DNA of 64,000 nucleotides, from contig JBCCBV010000006.1 of assembly GCA_039033855.1 (NCBI GenBank), positions 111,583 through 175,582 of the forward strand. Direction: 5' to 3'. Both the position numbers and the translations under genes were made by a program. Positions 18,344 through 25,878 of this stretch are shown here, piece by piece. This stretch comes from JBCCBV01 sp039033855. Its GTDB lineage: Bacteria > Planctomycetota > Phycisphaerae > Phycisphaerales > Phycisphaeraceae. The number at the start of each line of letters is the position of its first letter. The stretch's first letter is position 1. Under the pieces are notes generated by a model. That model saw only the letters and a list, made by a program, of their open reading frames with translations, did not search any database and was not told where the DNA came from.

Positions 18344-18432
18344 GCGGGCAAGCTAGCGGATCGCCCGGGCTTCGGGCGCGGGTCGATGCCGCAACGCCGG
18401 CCGGCCACGCGTGCGCCCGCTAGTCTGCGGGC

Positions 18433-19356
18433 ATGGGTGGGGTGATCACGCCGTTGGCGCCGTTGATCGCGGCCGTGGCGCTCGGGTACGGGCTGCTACG
18501 GCTGGGGTTTTTCGACGACCGCTTCCGCCGGGGCCTGGACAAGCTGGTGTATTGGGTTTGCCTGCCCGCGCTGATGGTGGACCTGTTGTGGGCCGGCGGG
18601 CCGGACCTGCGTTCGGCCGGTCTGGCGTCGGTCGCGCTCGGTCTGGGCTCGTGCGCGGTGGCGGCGGTGGCGTACGCCGTAGGAAGCGTCGGGCGGATGT
18701 TGGGGCCGGCCAAGGCGACGCTCGCCCAAGCCGCGTTCCGAGGCAACCTGGCGTTTGTCGGCCTGCCGGTGGTGGTGCTGGCCTCGCCGGAACTCGGGGG
18801 GCTGGCGGCGCTGGCGATGGGCCCGCTGGTGGTGCTCTACAACCTCCTGGCCGTGCCGATGCTGATCGTCGGCGGGTCGGGCGACCGGTCGGGGCTGCTG
18901 CGCGTCCTGATGAAGTCACTGACGACCAACCCGCTGATCTGGGCCTGCGCGGCGGGCCTGGCCGGGGCGGCGTCGGGCACGGCTCCGCCGACCTGGTTGG
19001 GCGAAACGCTTTCGCTCATCGGCAAGCCGGCCTCGCCGTTAGCGCTGCTGAGCGTGGGCGGGGCGATGGCGGTGTTCCCGCTGCACGGCCGGCTGGGCGC
19101 GTCGCTGCTGGCCACAGTCCTCAAAACCGCGGCGTGTCCGCTCATCAGCGTGGCGATCGCGGTGGCTCTGGGCTGCCAAGGCGGCGAGCTGCGGGTCGTC
19201 GCGATCCTGGCGTCAACACCCGCGGCCGTGGCGTCGTACGTGTTGGCCACGCAGCTCAAAGGCGACCACGCGCTCGCCGCGGGCGCGGTGATCCTGAGCA
19301 CGCTGGCGTCGGTGGTGTCGCTGGCCGCGGCGCTGGCGTGGACCGCGCCGGGCTGA
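18433..19356 (+). CDS. AEC-family (auxin efflux carrier-like) transporter
   Basis: 307-aa inner-membrane protein with about ten hydrophobic helices in two halves, typical of AEC/YfdV permeases. Sequence features include a first helix GVITPLAPLIAAVALGYGLL, the amphipathic NLAFVGLPVVVLA block, MKSLTTNPLIWACAAGL, and a last half with CPLISVAIAVALG. Substrates in this family are small carboxylates or unknown. Its TGA is the first three bases of an 11-bp minisatellite. No obvious ribosome binding site precedes the ATG. Confidence 0.83.
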   Translation: MGGVITPLAPLIAAVALGYGLLRLGFFDDRFRRGLDKLVYWVCLPALMVDLLWAGGPDLRSAGLASVALGLGSCAVAAVAYAVGSVGRMLGPAKATLAQAAFRGNLAFVGLPVVVLASPELGGLAALAMGPLVVLYNLLAVPMLIVGGSGDRSGLLRVLMKSLTTNPLIWACAAGLAGAASGTAPPTWLGETLSLIGKPASPLALLSVGGAMAVFPLHGRLGASLLATVLKTAACPLISVAIAVALGCQGGELRVVAILASTPAAVASYVLATQLKGDHALAAGAVILSTLASVVSLAAALAWTAPG

Positions 19357-19430
19357 CCCCCGGATGACCCCCGGATGACCCCCGGATGACCCCCGGATGC
19401 CCCCCGGATGATTTTTGGATGATCCCCGGA
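19354..19430 (+). repeat. 11-bp tandem repeat (7 units)
   Basis: Seven copies of an 11-bp unit with consensus TGACCCCCGGA. The first four are identical; the last three diverge (TGCCCCCCGGA, TGATTTTTGGA, TGATCCCCGGA). The array begins with the stop codon of the AEC transporter gene. A microsatellite-like slippage origin is likely. Confidence 0.95.
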
Positions 19431-19494
19431 GGCCCACTCGACCAGGCGCTTTCCAAGCAGGCCGTCTCGTGATGTGCAGCGCCTCGCAGCGCAT

Positions 19495-19526
19495 AAAAAA
19501 GGCGACGGCGCTTGCGCGTCGTCGCC
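19495..19526 (-). terminator. Intrinsic terminator of the HDOD gene
   Basis: Read on the minus strand: stem GGCGACG / CGTCGCC (arms at 19520-19526 and 19501-19507) with a 12-nt loop that can pair further (GCG/CGC), followed directly by TTTTTT (19500-19495). It lies 50 bp after the HDOD stop. Confidence 0.75.
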
Positions 19527-19575
19527 CGGAGGAAAGAGAGAGTCGTTTTTCTGGACGCGGGCTGATTCAGCTCGC

Positions 19576-20487
19576 TCAGCCGCCGTTGAAGATCGAGTTG
19601 GCCTCGTCCATGGCTTCGGGGATGGCGTCGGCGATGTCCTTCAGGCCCTGCTCGGTCAGCTTGAGGTCGGCCAGCACGCGCGGGTCGGGCTCGGCGTCGG
19701 GCTTGCCCGCCGAGAACCCAAGCTCCAGCCGGCAGGTCAGGATGTCGGCGACGTACACCAGGTTGCTCAGCGTGCGGTTGGCCTCGGCCAGCTCCCACGG
19801 GCGGTGGTGAAACCCGGTGACGTACTGGAAGCTCACGGGGAACTTCCACTGCTTACACAGGCCGGCGCCGAACTGCTCGTGGCTGGCGCCGATGACCTTG
19901 GTTTCCGCTTCGATGAGCGAGACGTTTTCCTCGGCGTAGAACAGTTCGAGCGCCTCGACGAACTCGGTCCGCTTGGCCTGGATCTCGACCATCAAGCCGA
20001 TGTCGTGGATCAGCCCGGCCAGGAAGGCCTCGTCTGGCAACCCGAGCCCGACACGCTCGGCGAGCAGCCGGGTGGTCGTCGCCGAAGCGATGGCGTTGGT
20101 CCACAAGTCGCGGGCGTCGAAGTGGCTGCAGATCTTGCCGCCGCGGAACAGCTTGGCCAAGCTGGCGGCAATGGCGATGTTCTTGACCGCGTTCAGGCCC
20201 AGCAGGACCACGGCCCGGTTGATCGAGCCGATCTGGCCCGGCAGGCCATAGAACGCGGAGTTCACGACCTTCAAGATGCGGGCGCCCAGGGCCGGGTCGT
20301 TGCTGATGACCTTGTTCAGGTCCTGCGCGGTCGAATCCGGGTCTTCCACGAGGTGGATGATCTTCATCGTCACCTCGGGCAGCGTCGCGATGTGCGACAC
20401 CTCGCTAATGGCGGATTGCACGATCGAATCGACGGCCGAAGCGCCGCTGGCGGTCTCGGCGCCGCCTTGTCCGGTGGTCTGGGTCAT
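19576..20487 (-). CDS. HDOD-domain signalling protein
   Basis: 303-aa cytosolic protein whose middle (about 25-225) matches the HDOD domain, a non-hydrolytic relative of HD phosphohydrolases used in signalling and motility or cell-cycle control. Typical pieces are LPEVTMKIIHLVEDPDSTAQDL, ISNDPALGARILKVVNSAFYG, INRAVVLLGLNAVKNIA, FLAGLIHDIGLMV and VTGFHHRPWELAE. The start is fixed by GGAAGGAG six nt before the ATG at 20487; the open frame upstream is unrelated. It is divergent from the MscS gene with 136 bp between, and ends before a terminator. Confidence 0.92.
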   Translation of the reverse strand: MTQTTGQGGAETASGASAVDSIVQSAISEVSHIATLPEVTMKIIHLVEDPDSTAQDLNKVISNDPALGARILKVVNSAFYGLPGQIGSINRAVVLLGLNAVKNIAIAASLAKLFRGGKICSHFDARDLWTNAIASATTTRLLAERVGLGLPDEAFLAGLIHDIGLMVEIQAKRTEFVEALELFYAEENVSLIEAETKVIGASHEQFGAGLCKQWKFPVSFQYVTGFHHRPWELAEANRTLSNLVYVADILTCRLELGFSAGKPDAEPDPRVLADLKLTEQGLKDIADAIPEAMDEANSIFNGG

Positions 20488-20623
20488 GGTCGCTCCTTCC
20501 GAAAGCCTGGTCTTACCCCACGACTCATCGGCCCGGCCCGACCCGCCCTTGACCCCGCCAGACCGAAATCCGCCGCCGCACAAGCGCAAGACCGCCCACC
20601 GGTACGAAACGCGACGATCTGGC

Positions 20624-22243
20624 ATGATTGAAGCGATGCTGACGGCCACCCTCTTTCGACGACTTATCGGCCGGCCCGTAGCGCTGGCCCTGCTGGCTTG
20701 CCTAACGGCCGTGTGCGCACCCGCGCCCGCTTCAGCCCAAGAACCCACCGACGCGCATCGACTGGGCCTGCCCGGCGAAGACCAACCCGACGCAGAGACG
20801 GGCGCATCAGCGGAAGACGCCGTGGCACCCAAGCCAAGGCCAACTTCAACCCCCGACCCCGAAGACAGCAACCCGTTCTCTGAATCGCTCCGCGAGGTCG
20901 TACCGGACGAGTTGCACGACTCGCTGCTGGGGCTGGAGTATTGGCAGTGGCTGGGGTTGTTGGCGGTCATCGTGCTGGCCTATGCCGTGGAACTGGTGGT
21001 GCGCGGCGTGGTGGCGGTGCGGGTGGAACGCCTGGTGCGCAAGCTCAGCGGCGCGCAGGAGAGCCCACCGCTGGCGCGACCCGCCGGGTTGGCCGCCGCA
21101 GGGCTCACGGCCACGCTGCTGCTGCCGCTGCTGGGGCTGGTCAGCGAGGCTCAAGTCGTGCTCCACTCGGCCGCGAAAGCGTTCACCATCCTGGCCTGCA
21201 CGTGGACGGCCTGGCGGCTGGTCGATCTCGGCGGCGCGGTGCTCGCCGACCGGGCCAGCCGTACCTCGACCCGGTTCGACGACGTGCTGGTGCCGATGCT
21301 CCGCAAAGCGGTCAAGACCTTCGTGGTCGCCATCGGGCTGATTTATGCCGCCCAAGCCTTGCAGTTCAACATCGTGCCCCTCATCACCGGCCTGGGCATT
21401 GGCGGTCTGGCGTTCGCCTTTGCCGCCAAGGACACCATCGAAAACTTCTTTGGGTCGGTGGCGGTCATCCTCGACAAACCGTTTGAGGTCGGCGACTGGG
21501 TCGTGATCAACGACATCGAAGGCACCGTGGAACACCTGGGGTTCCGCTCGACCCGGGTGCGGACGTTTTACAACTCGCAGGTCACCGTGCCCAACTCGAA
21601 CCTGGTGCGGGCCAACATCGACAACATGGGCCGGCGCGTCTATCGGCGGTGGAAGACGCACATCGGCCTGCAGTACGACACGCCCCCCGAGAAGCTCGTG
21701 GCGTTTACCGAGGGCATCCGCGAGTTCGTGCGCACCCACCCGTACACCCGTAAGGACTACTACCAGGTGTGGATGCACCAGTGGTCCGCCAGCTCGATGG
21801 ACGTGCTGCTGTACGTGTTTTTCGAGGTGCCCGACTGGAACACCGAGCTGCGCGAGCGCGAACGGCTCTTCGTCGATATCGTCCGGCTGGCCGACCGGTT
21901 GGGCGTGCAGTTCGCCTACCCCACACGCACCGTTCACCTGTATCAGGAAGAGCACAAGCCCCACGAAAGCCGGCACGAGCCGCCGACGAGCATGACCGAC
22001 CGCCGGGCCATGGTCAGCGGGATCCGCGCGGCCCAGCAGGTGGTGGCCGATCAGGCGTGGATGGACGAGAAGCCGGGCCCGCAGACTTACGGAGAGGTCG
22101 GCCTGACCCCGCTCGACGACGCGGGCAACGACACACTCGGCGACGACAGCGCCGTAGGCGACGCCGTGCCGCCGCCGTCCGGTTCGCGCACCGACACGTC
22201 CGCCCATCACCCGGGACGACAGCCCGACTCTGGGGGGTCGTGA
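20624..22243 (+). CDS. MscS-family mechanosensitive ion channel
   Basis: 539-aa inner-membrane protein. A signal peptide (ALALLACLTAVCAPAPASA) is followed by an acidic, Pro-rich periplasmic stretch, helices near 105-125, 150-170 and 180-200, then the MscS core: pore helix VPLITGLGIGGLAFAFAAKDTIENFFGSVAVILDKPFEVGDWV and the beta domain GTVEHLGFRSTRVRTFYNSQVTVPNSN. An extra disordered C-terminal tail of about 90 residues is rich in Asp, Gly and Pro. Channels of this type release solutes on hypo-osmotic shock, which fits a sucrose-accumulating cell. ATG at 20636 is an alternative start. Confidence 0.92.
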   Translation: MIEAMLTATLFRRLIGRPVALALLACLTAVCAPAPASAQEPTDAHRLGLPGEDQPDAETGASAEDAVAPKPRPTSTPDPEDSNPFSESLREVVPDELHDSLLGLEYWQWLGLLAVIVLAYAVELVVRGVVAVRVERLVRKLSGAQESPPLARPAGLAAAGLTATLLLPLLGLVSEAQVVLHSAAKAFTILACTWTAWRLVDLGGAVLADRASRTSTRFDDVLVPMLRKAVKTFVVAIGLIYAAQALQFNIVPLITGLGIGGLAFAFAAKDTIENFFGSVAVILDKPFEVGDWVVINDIEGTVEHLGFRSTRVRTFYNSQVTVPNSNLVRANIDNMGRRVYRRWKTHIGLQYDTPPEKLVAFTEGIREFVRTHPYTRKDYYQVWMHQWSASSMDVLLYVFFEVPDWNTELRERERLFVDIVRLADRLGVQFAYPTRTVHLYQEEHKPHESRHEPPTSMTDRRAMVSGIRAAQQVVADQAWMDEKPGPQTYGEVGLTPLDDAGNDTLGDDSAVGDAVPPPSGSRTDTSAHHPGRQPDSGGS

Positions 22244-22284
22244 GCGCCACCCGTCCCTCGGCGCCGGCCGCTTACACTGCCCGC

Positions 22285-23706
22285 ATGACGCCGCCCGGCC
22301 CACACGCCAACCCGACCCGCTTCGCCCGCTTGCGCACCGCCGCCGCGGCGTGCTGCTTGGCTGGCCTGATTTTGCCGGGCCTGTCGCTCCAGACCGGCTG
22401 CACCAGCAAGCCCGAGGTGGCGCCCCCGCCCGCCAGCGGCGCGTACCGCATCGCCACGTTCAACACAGCGCTCAGCCGGAGCGACCCCGACGCCCTGCGC
22501 TCGGCGCTGTCGATGGGCGACGACCCCCAGGCCGCGGCCATCGCCGAAGTGATCCAGCGGGTACGGCCCGACGTGCTGCTGCTCCAAGAGTTCGACCACG
22601 ACCCCTCCGGCCAGTCGCTCGACCGGTTCGTCCAGCTCTACCTGCGTAAGGCCCAAGCCAAGGGCCTTGAGCCAATCGACTACCCCTATACCTTCGTGCC
22701 GTACGTCAACACCGGTCAGCCGTCGGGTGTGGACCTCGACCAGGACGGCTCTACCACCGGGCCCGGCGACGCCTACGGCTGGGGCGCGTTCGAGGGGCAA
22801 TACGGCATGGTGCTGCTGTCGCGCCTGCCGATCGACGCCCAAGGCATCCGCACATTCCGCAACCTACGCTGGACACAAATGCCCGAGGCCGGCCCGCCGA
22901 GCGACGCGTATCCGCAACAAGCCGTGGATCGTCTTCGTTTATCGAGCAAGACCCATGCCGACGTGCCGTTGCTGATCGGCGACCGGGTGCTGCACATCCT
23001 GATGAGCCACCCGACGCCGCCGGTGTTCGACGGGCCGGAAGACCGCAACGGCGTGCGCAACCGCGACGAAATCCGCCTCTGGGCCGAGTACCTCACCCGG
23101 GCGCCCGACCGGTTGACGCGCGAATGGATGGTCGACGACGCCGGCGTACCCGGGCGACTGCCGCAGGATGCGCTGTTCGTGATCTTGGGCGACCTCAACG
23201 CCGACCCGTTCGACGGCGAATCGCTGCCCGACTCCATCGCCCGGCTGCTGAACCACCCGCGGGTGAACCATTCTCGCATCCCCGAGAGCGAAGGCGCCGT
23301 GCAAGCCGCCGAGGCCCAACTGGGTGCCAACGCATCGCACCAAGGCCCCGCCAGCCAAGACACCGCCGACTGGAACGACACGCCCGGGCAGGGCTCGGGC
23401 AACCTGCGGGTCGATTACGTGCTGCCGAGCCGCGGCCTGCTGCCCACGGGCGCCGGGGTCTTCTGGCCCGAGCCGGGCGGCAAGCTGCAACACCTGCTCG
23501 ACGCGTCGGACCACCGCCTGGTCTGGCTGGACGTGCAGGCGCCCGCGGTCAGCGTGGTCGACCTGGGCCGGCCGCCGACACCCCAGATCGCGCCGTCGGC
23601 CATTCGAAACGTCGGGTGGTCGCCGGACAACTCCGACTCGCTCCGCCGATACGACGCCGGCTGGAACCCGTTGTACGACCGCAACGCCGACGCCGATACG
23701 CCGTAA
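22285..23706 (+). CDS. Endonuclease/exonuclease/phosphatase-family lipoprotein
   Basis: 473-aa exported phosphoesterase. The N-terminus has a hydrophobic segment and a lipobox-like LQTGC with C39 (Leu at -4 instead of the usual -3). The EEP catalytic pieces follow: RIATFN (metal and phosphate Asn), LLLQEFD (metal Glu), SHPTPP (catalytic His), LGDLNADP (Asp/Asn pair) and the terminal SDHRLVW. Members cleave nucleic acids, sphingolipids or phosphoinositides; the substrate here is unknown. A 9-residue Asp/Gly block (DLDQDGSTTG) resembles a calcium loop. The start is the ATG 42 bp after the MscS stop. Confidence 0.83.
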   Translation: MTPPGPHANPTRFARLRTAAAACCLAGLILPGLSLQTGCTSKPEVAPPPASGAYRIATFNTALSRSDPDALRSALSMGDDPQAAAIAEVIQRVRPDVLLLQEFDHDPSGQSLDRFVQLYLRKAQAKGLEPIDYPYTFVPYVNTGQPSGVDLDQDGSTTGPGDAYGWGAFEGQYGMVLLSRLPIDAQGIRTFRNLRWTQMPEAGPPSDAYPQQAVDRLRLSSKTHADVPLLIGDRVLHILMSHPTPPVFDGPEDRNGVRNRDEIRLWAEYLTRAPDRLTREWMVDDAGVPGRLPQDALFVILGDLNADPFDGESLPDSIARLLNHPRVNHSRIPESEGAVQAAEAQLGANASHQGPASQDTADWNDTPGQGSGNLRVDYVLPSRGLLPTGAGVFWPEPGGKLQHLLDASDHRLVWLDVQAPAVSVVDLGRPPTPQIAPSAIRNVGWSPDNSDSLRRYDAGWNPLYDRNADADTP

Positions 23707-23756
23707 CGAATGGCGACCGTCCGCCCACGCCACCCCACTTGTCCACGCAGCTTGTT

Positions 23757-24950
23757 ATGCCTGAAATCGCGCTGAAGTACGGCCTGAACCCGCAGCAGCC
23801 CTCGGCCGTGCTCCGGTACGACGGCCCGGGCCCGATGCCGCTTCGGGTGGTCAACGGCAACCCGTCGATGATCAACCTGCTCGACGCGCTGTCGGCCTGG
23901 CGACTGGTGCGCGAGCTCGACCGCGCCTTCGACCTGCCGAGCGCTACGTCGTTCAAGCACGTCTCGCCCGCGGGCGCCGCGATCGGCCGGCCGGTGACGC
24001 CGGAGCTTTGCGCGGCGCACTTCTATCCTTCGCCAAACGAGTTTGACTACTCGCCGTTGGCGTCGGCGTACGCGCGGGCGCGGTCGGCGGACCGGTCGGC
24101 GTCGTTCGGCGACTTTGTGGCGGTGTCGCGCCCCGTCGACCTTCCGCTGGCCCGGCTGCTCAAGACCGAGGTGTCCGATGGGATCATCGCCCCGGGGTAC
24201 GACACCGATGCGCTCGAAATCCTGACCGCCAAGCAGCGCGGAGGCTACCGCGTGCTCGAGATCGACCCCGCGTATGAGCCCGACAACGCCAGCGTACGCA
24301 CCACATACGGCCTGACGCTCGAATCGACCGACGACCTCACCCCGATCACCCACGCCACGCTGGGCGAGGTGGTGACCGCGCAAGCAAACCGCCCCGCCGA
24401 GGCCGCCGATGCGCTCGTCGCCGCGCTGGTGACGCTTCGGTACACGCAGTCGAACTCGGTGGCGCTGGGTTGGGATGGGCAACTGGTGGGCATCGGCGCC
24501 GGGCAGCAGAGCCGTATCGCCTGCACCCGGTTGGCGTGCGACAAGGCCGAGCGGTTCTTCCTGAAGATGCACCCCAAAACCCGAGAACTTGTCTCACGGT
24601 TTCCGGCGGGCCTGCCCAAGACGAGCAAGGTGAACCTGATCGACGCGTTCGTGCGCTACGACGAACTGGGTGAGCTTGAACTGGCCGAACTCGCCAAGGC
24701 CAACGGCGGCGCGACGCCCGAGGCGATTTCGTCGGAAGAGTCACGGCAGTGGGTCCAAGGCTTCGAAGGGCTCGGCATCGCCAGCGACGGGTTCTTCCCG
24801 TTCCGAGACAACCTCGACCGCGCCGCCCGCACCGGCGTGAAGCACGTCGCCCAGCCCGGCGGGTCCACGCGCGACGATGAACTCATCGCCGCCGCCGACG
24901 AGCACGGCATGACCATGTCGATGACCGGGCTAAGGCTGTTCACGCATTAG
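23757..24950 (+). CDS. AICAR transformylase (PurH C-terminal activity only)
   Basis: Phosphoribosylaminoimidazolecarboxamide formyltransferase, the ninth step of purine synthesis, using 10-formyl-THF. The 397-aa protein begins ELALKYG-like (MPEIALKYGLNPQQPSA), has NGNPSMINLLDALSAWRLV, catalytic K67-H68 (FKHVSPAG), SNSVALGWDGQLVGIGAGQQSRI and the terminal QPGGSTRDDELIAAADEHG. The IMP cyclohydrolase domain normally found N-terminally in PurH is absent, as in a known standalone family of other bacteria. Its cyclohydrolase must be encoded elsewhere. Start: ATG at 23757. Confidence 0.92.
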   Translation: MPEIALKYGLNPQQPSAVLRYDGPGPMPLRVVNGNPSMINLLDALSAWRLVRELDRAFDLPSATSFKHVSPAGAAIGRPVTPELCAAHFYPSPNEFDYSPLASAYARARSADRSASFGDFVAVSRPVDLPLARLLKTEVSDGIIAPGYDTDALEILTAKQRGGYRVLEIDPAYEPDNASVRTTYGLTLESTDDLTPITHATLGEVVTAQANRPAEAADALVAALVTLRYTQSNSVALGWDGQLVGIGAGQQSRIACTRLACDKAERFFLKMHPKTRELVSRFPAGLPKTSKVNLIDAFVRYDELGELELAELAKANGGATPEAISSEESRQWVQGFEGLGIASDGFFPFRDNLDRAARTGVKHVAQPGGSTRDDELIAAADEHGMTMSMTGLRLFTH

Positions 24951-24959
24951 GCGTCACGG

Positions 24960-25313
24960 TCAGTATTCGTAGACCCGATCCCCGTCCGCGTCGTAGTGGC
25001 CGTGGGCGAATCTATAGGCGATCAGGACCAGCGAGACGCCTTGCCACGCAGTCCAGAGCGACCCCAGGTAGAGCGCCGCGGGGTTCATACGGCCGCGCGC
25101 AACCTGCCACACAACCCACCCGAGCCACTGCAGCCAGAGGACGGCCAAGGCACAGGGAACCCCGACCTGCCATGCGAACTCAAACTCCCACTTGAGGTCG
25201 GCGGTGAAGTCGTACCCCGCGAGATACACCCAGTAGGCCATGACGGGCAGAGACAAGACCGTGCCCGAGACCCAGAACCGGCGCATGGACTTCTGGGGGT
25301 TGTTCGTGTTCAC
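24960..25313 (-). CDS. Small membrane protein, unknown
   Basis: Not recognised. I take the GTG at 25313, which overlaps the upstream stop as GTGA (117 aa); ATG at 25286 (108 aa) is the alternative. It has three or four hydrophobic segments (VSGTVLSLPVMAYWVYLAGY, VGVPCALAVLWLQWLGWVVWQ, LGSLWTAWQGVSLVLIAYRFA) and an acidic end. Its upstream partner has the same plan with similar WLQW/WVEW-V-L helices, so the two are probably ancient duplicates. Confidence 0.6.
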   Translation of the reverse strand: MNTNNPQKSMRRFWVSGTVLSLPVMAYWVYLAGYDFTADLKWEFEFAWQVGVPCALAVLWLQWLGWVVWQVARGRMNPAALYLGSLWTAWQGVSLVLIAYRFAHGHYDADGDRVYEY

Positions 25314-25783
25314 GGGACGGGATCCGGGGAGGGCGCGGTGCTCGGCGGGCTTGGTTGGTGTCGCCAGGCTTCGTCGGCTTCTCTCGCGGCCTCTTCGGCT
25401 CGGTGCTGCTCGGTCCACTTTGGCACCCAGTGGGTCTCCCACCGCCAAACGTCGCCCGAGTATTCCGCCATCGCCATTACGCATGCATACAGCCAGAGCA
25501 AAGCCCAAGGCAACGCCAATAGCCATCGCGCAGGCAGTCGATCCTTCATCACGAACTCAAAGAGCAAGACGACCCATTCAACCCATAGCAGCGCCACGAT
25601 GCACGGCAGTCCTAGGTACTTGAATGATGCTGCAGGAGGGTCGGCACCTCCCATAAAAGGCTCGTCGATCCCGGCAACCATGGCGCAAGCGAAAGAAGCA
25701 ATCGCAAGCAGAATGCTGGCGAGCAACAAAATACCGCCGAGGATTGGTTTGTACGAGTTGGTCTCGGCGGCGCCCGAAGTCAT
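25310..25783 (-). CDS. Small membrane protein, unknown, paired with the next gene
   Basis: 157-aa protein of unknown family with about four membrane segments: LGGILLLASILLAIASFACAM, YLGLPCIVALLWVEWVVLLF, WLLALPWALLWLYACVMA, plus a charged Glu/Ala/Arg tail ending in PSPPSTAPSPDPVP. Its stop overlaps the following gene by 4 nt (GTGA), which implies translational coupling. Local G+C is lower than in the flanking genes. Confidence 0.6.
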   Translation of the reverse strand: MTSGAAETNSYKPILGGILLLASILLAIASFACAMVAGIDEPFMGGADPPAASFKYLGLPCIVALLWVEWVVLLFEFVMKDRLPARWLLALPWALLWLYACVMAMAEYSGDVWRWETHWVPKWTEQHRAEEAAREADEAWRHQPSPPSTAPSPDPVP

Positions 25784-25878
25784 AGCGTCATGCTACAGGC
25801 AGCAAGCCGCGTAACGACCAGGCGAAAATCGAATCAAGTACAACCTTGGGTTGCCCAAGTCGAGCTGCGCTCCGCGCC

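Noticed and set aside
25845..25859. Hairpin CTTGGG-TTG-CCCAAG 20 bp after the glycosidase stop
   Set aside because: Stem is perfect but short and no T-run follows directly; not enough to call a terminator.
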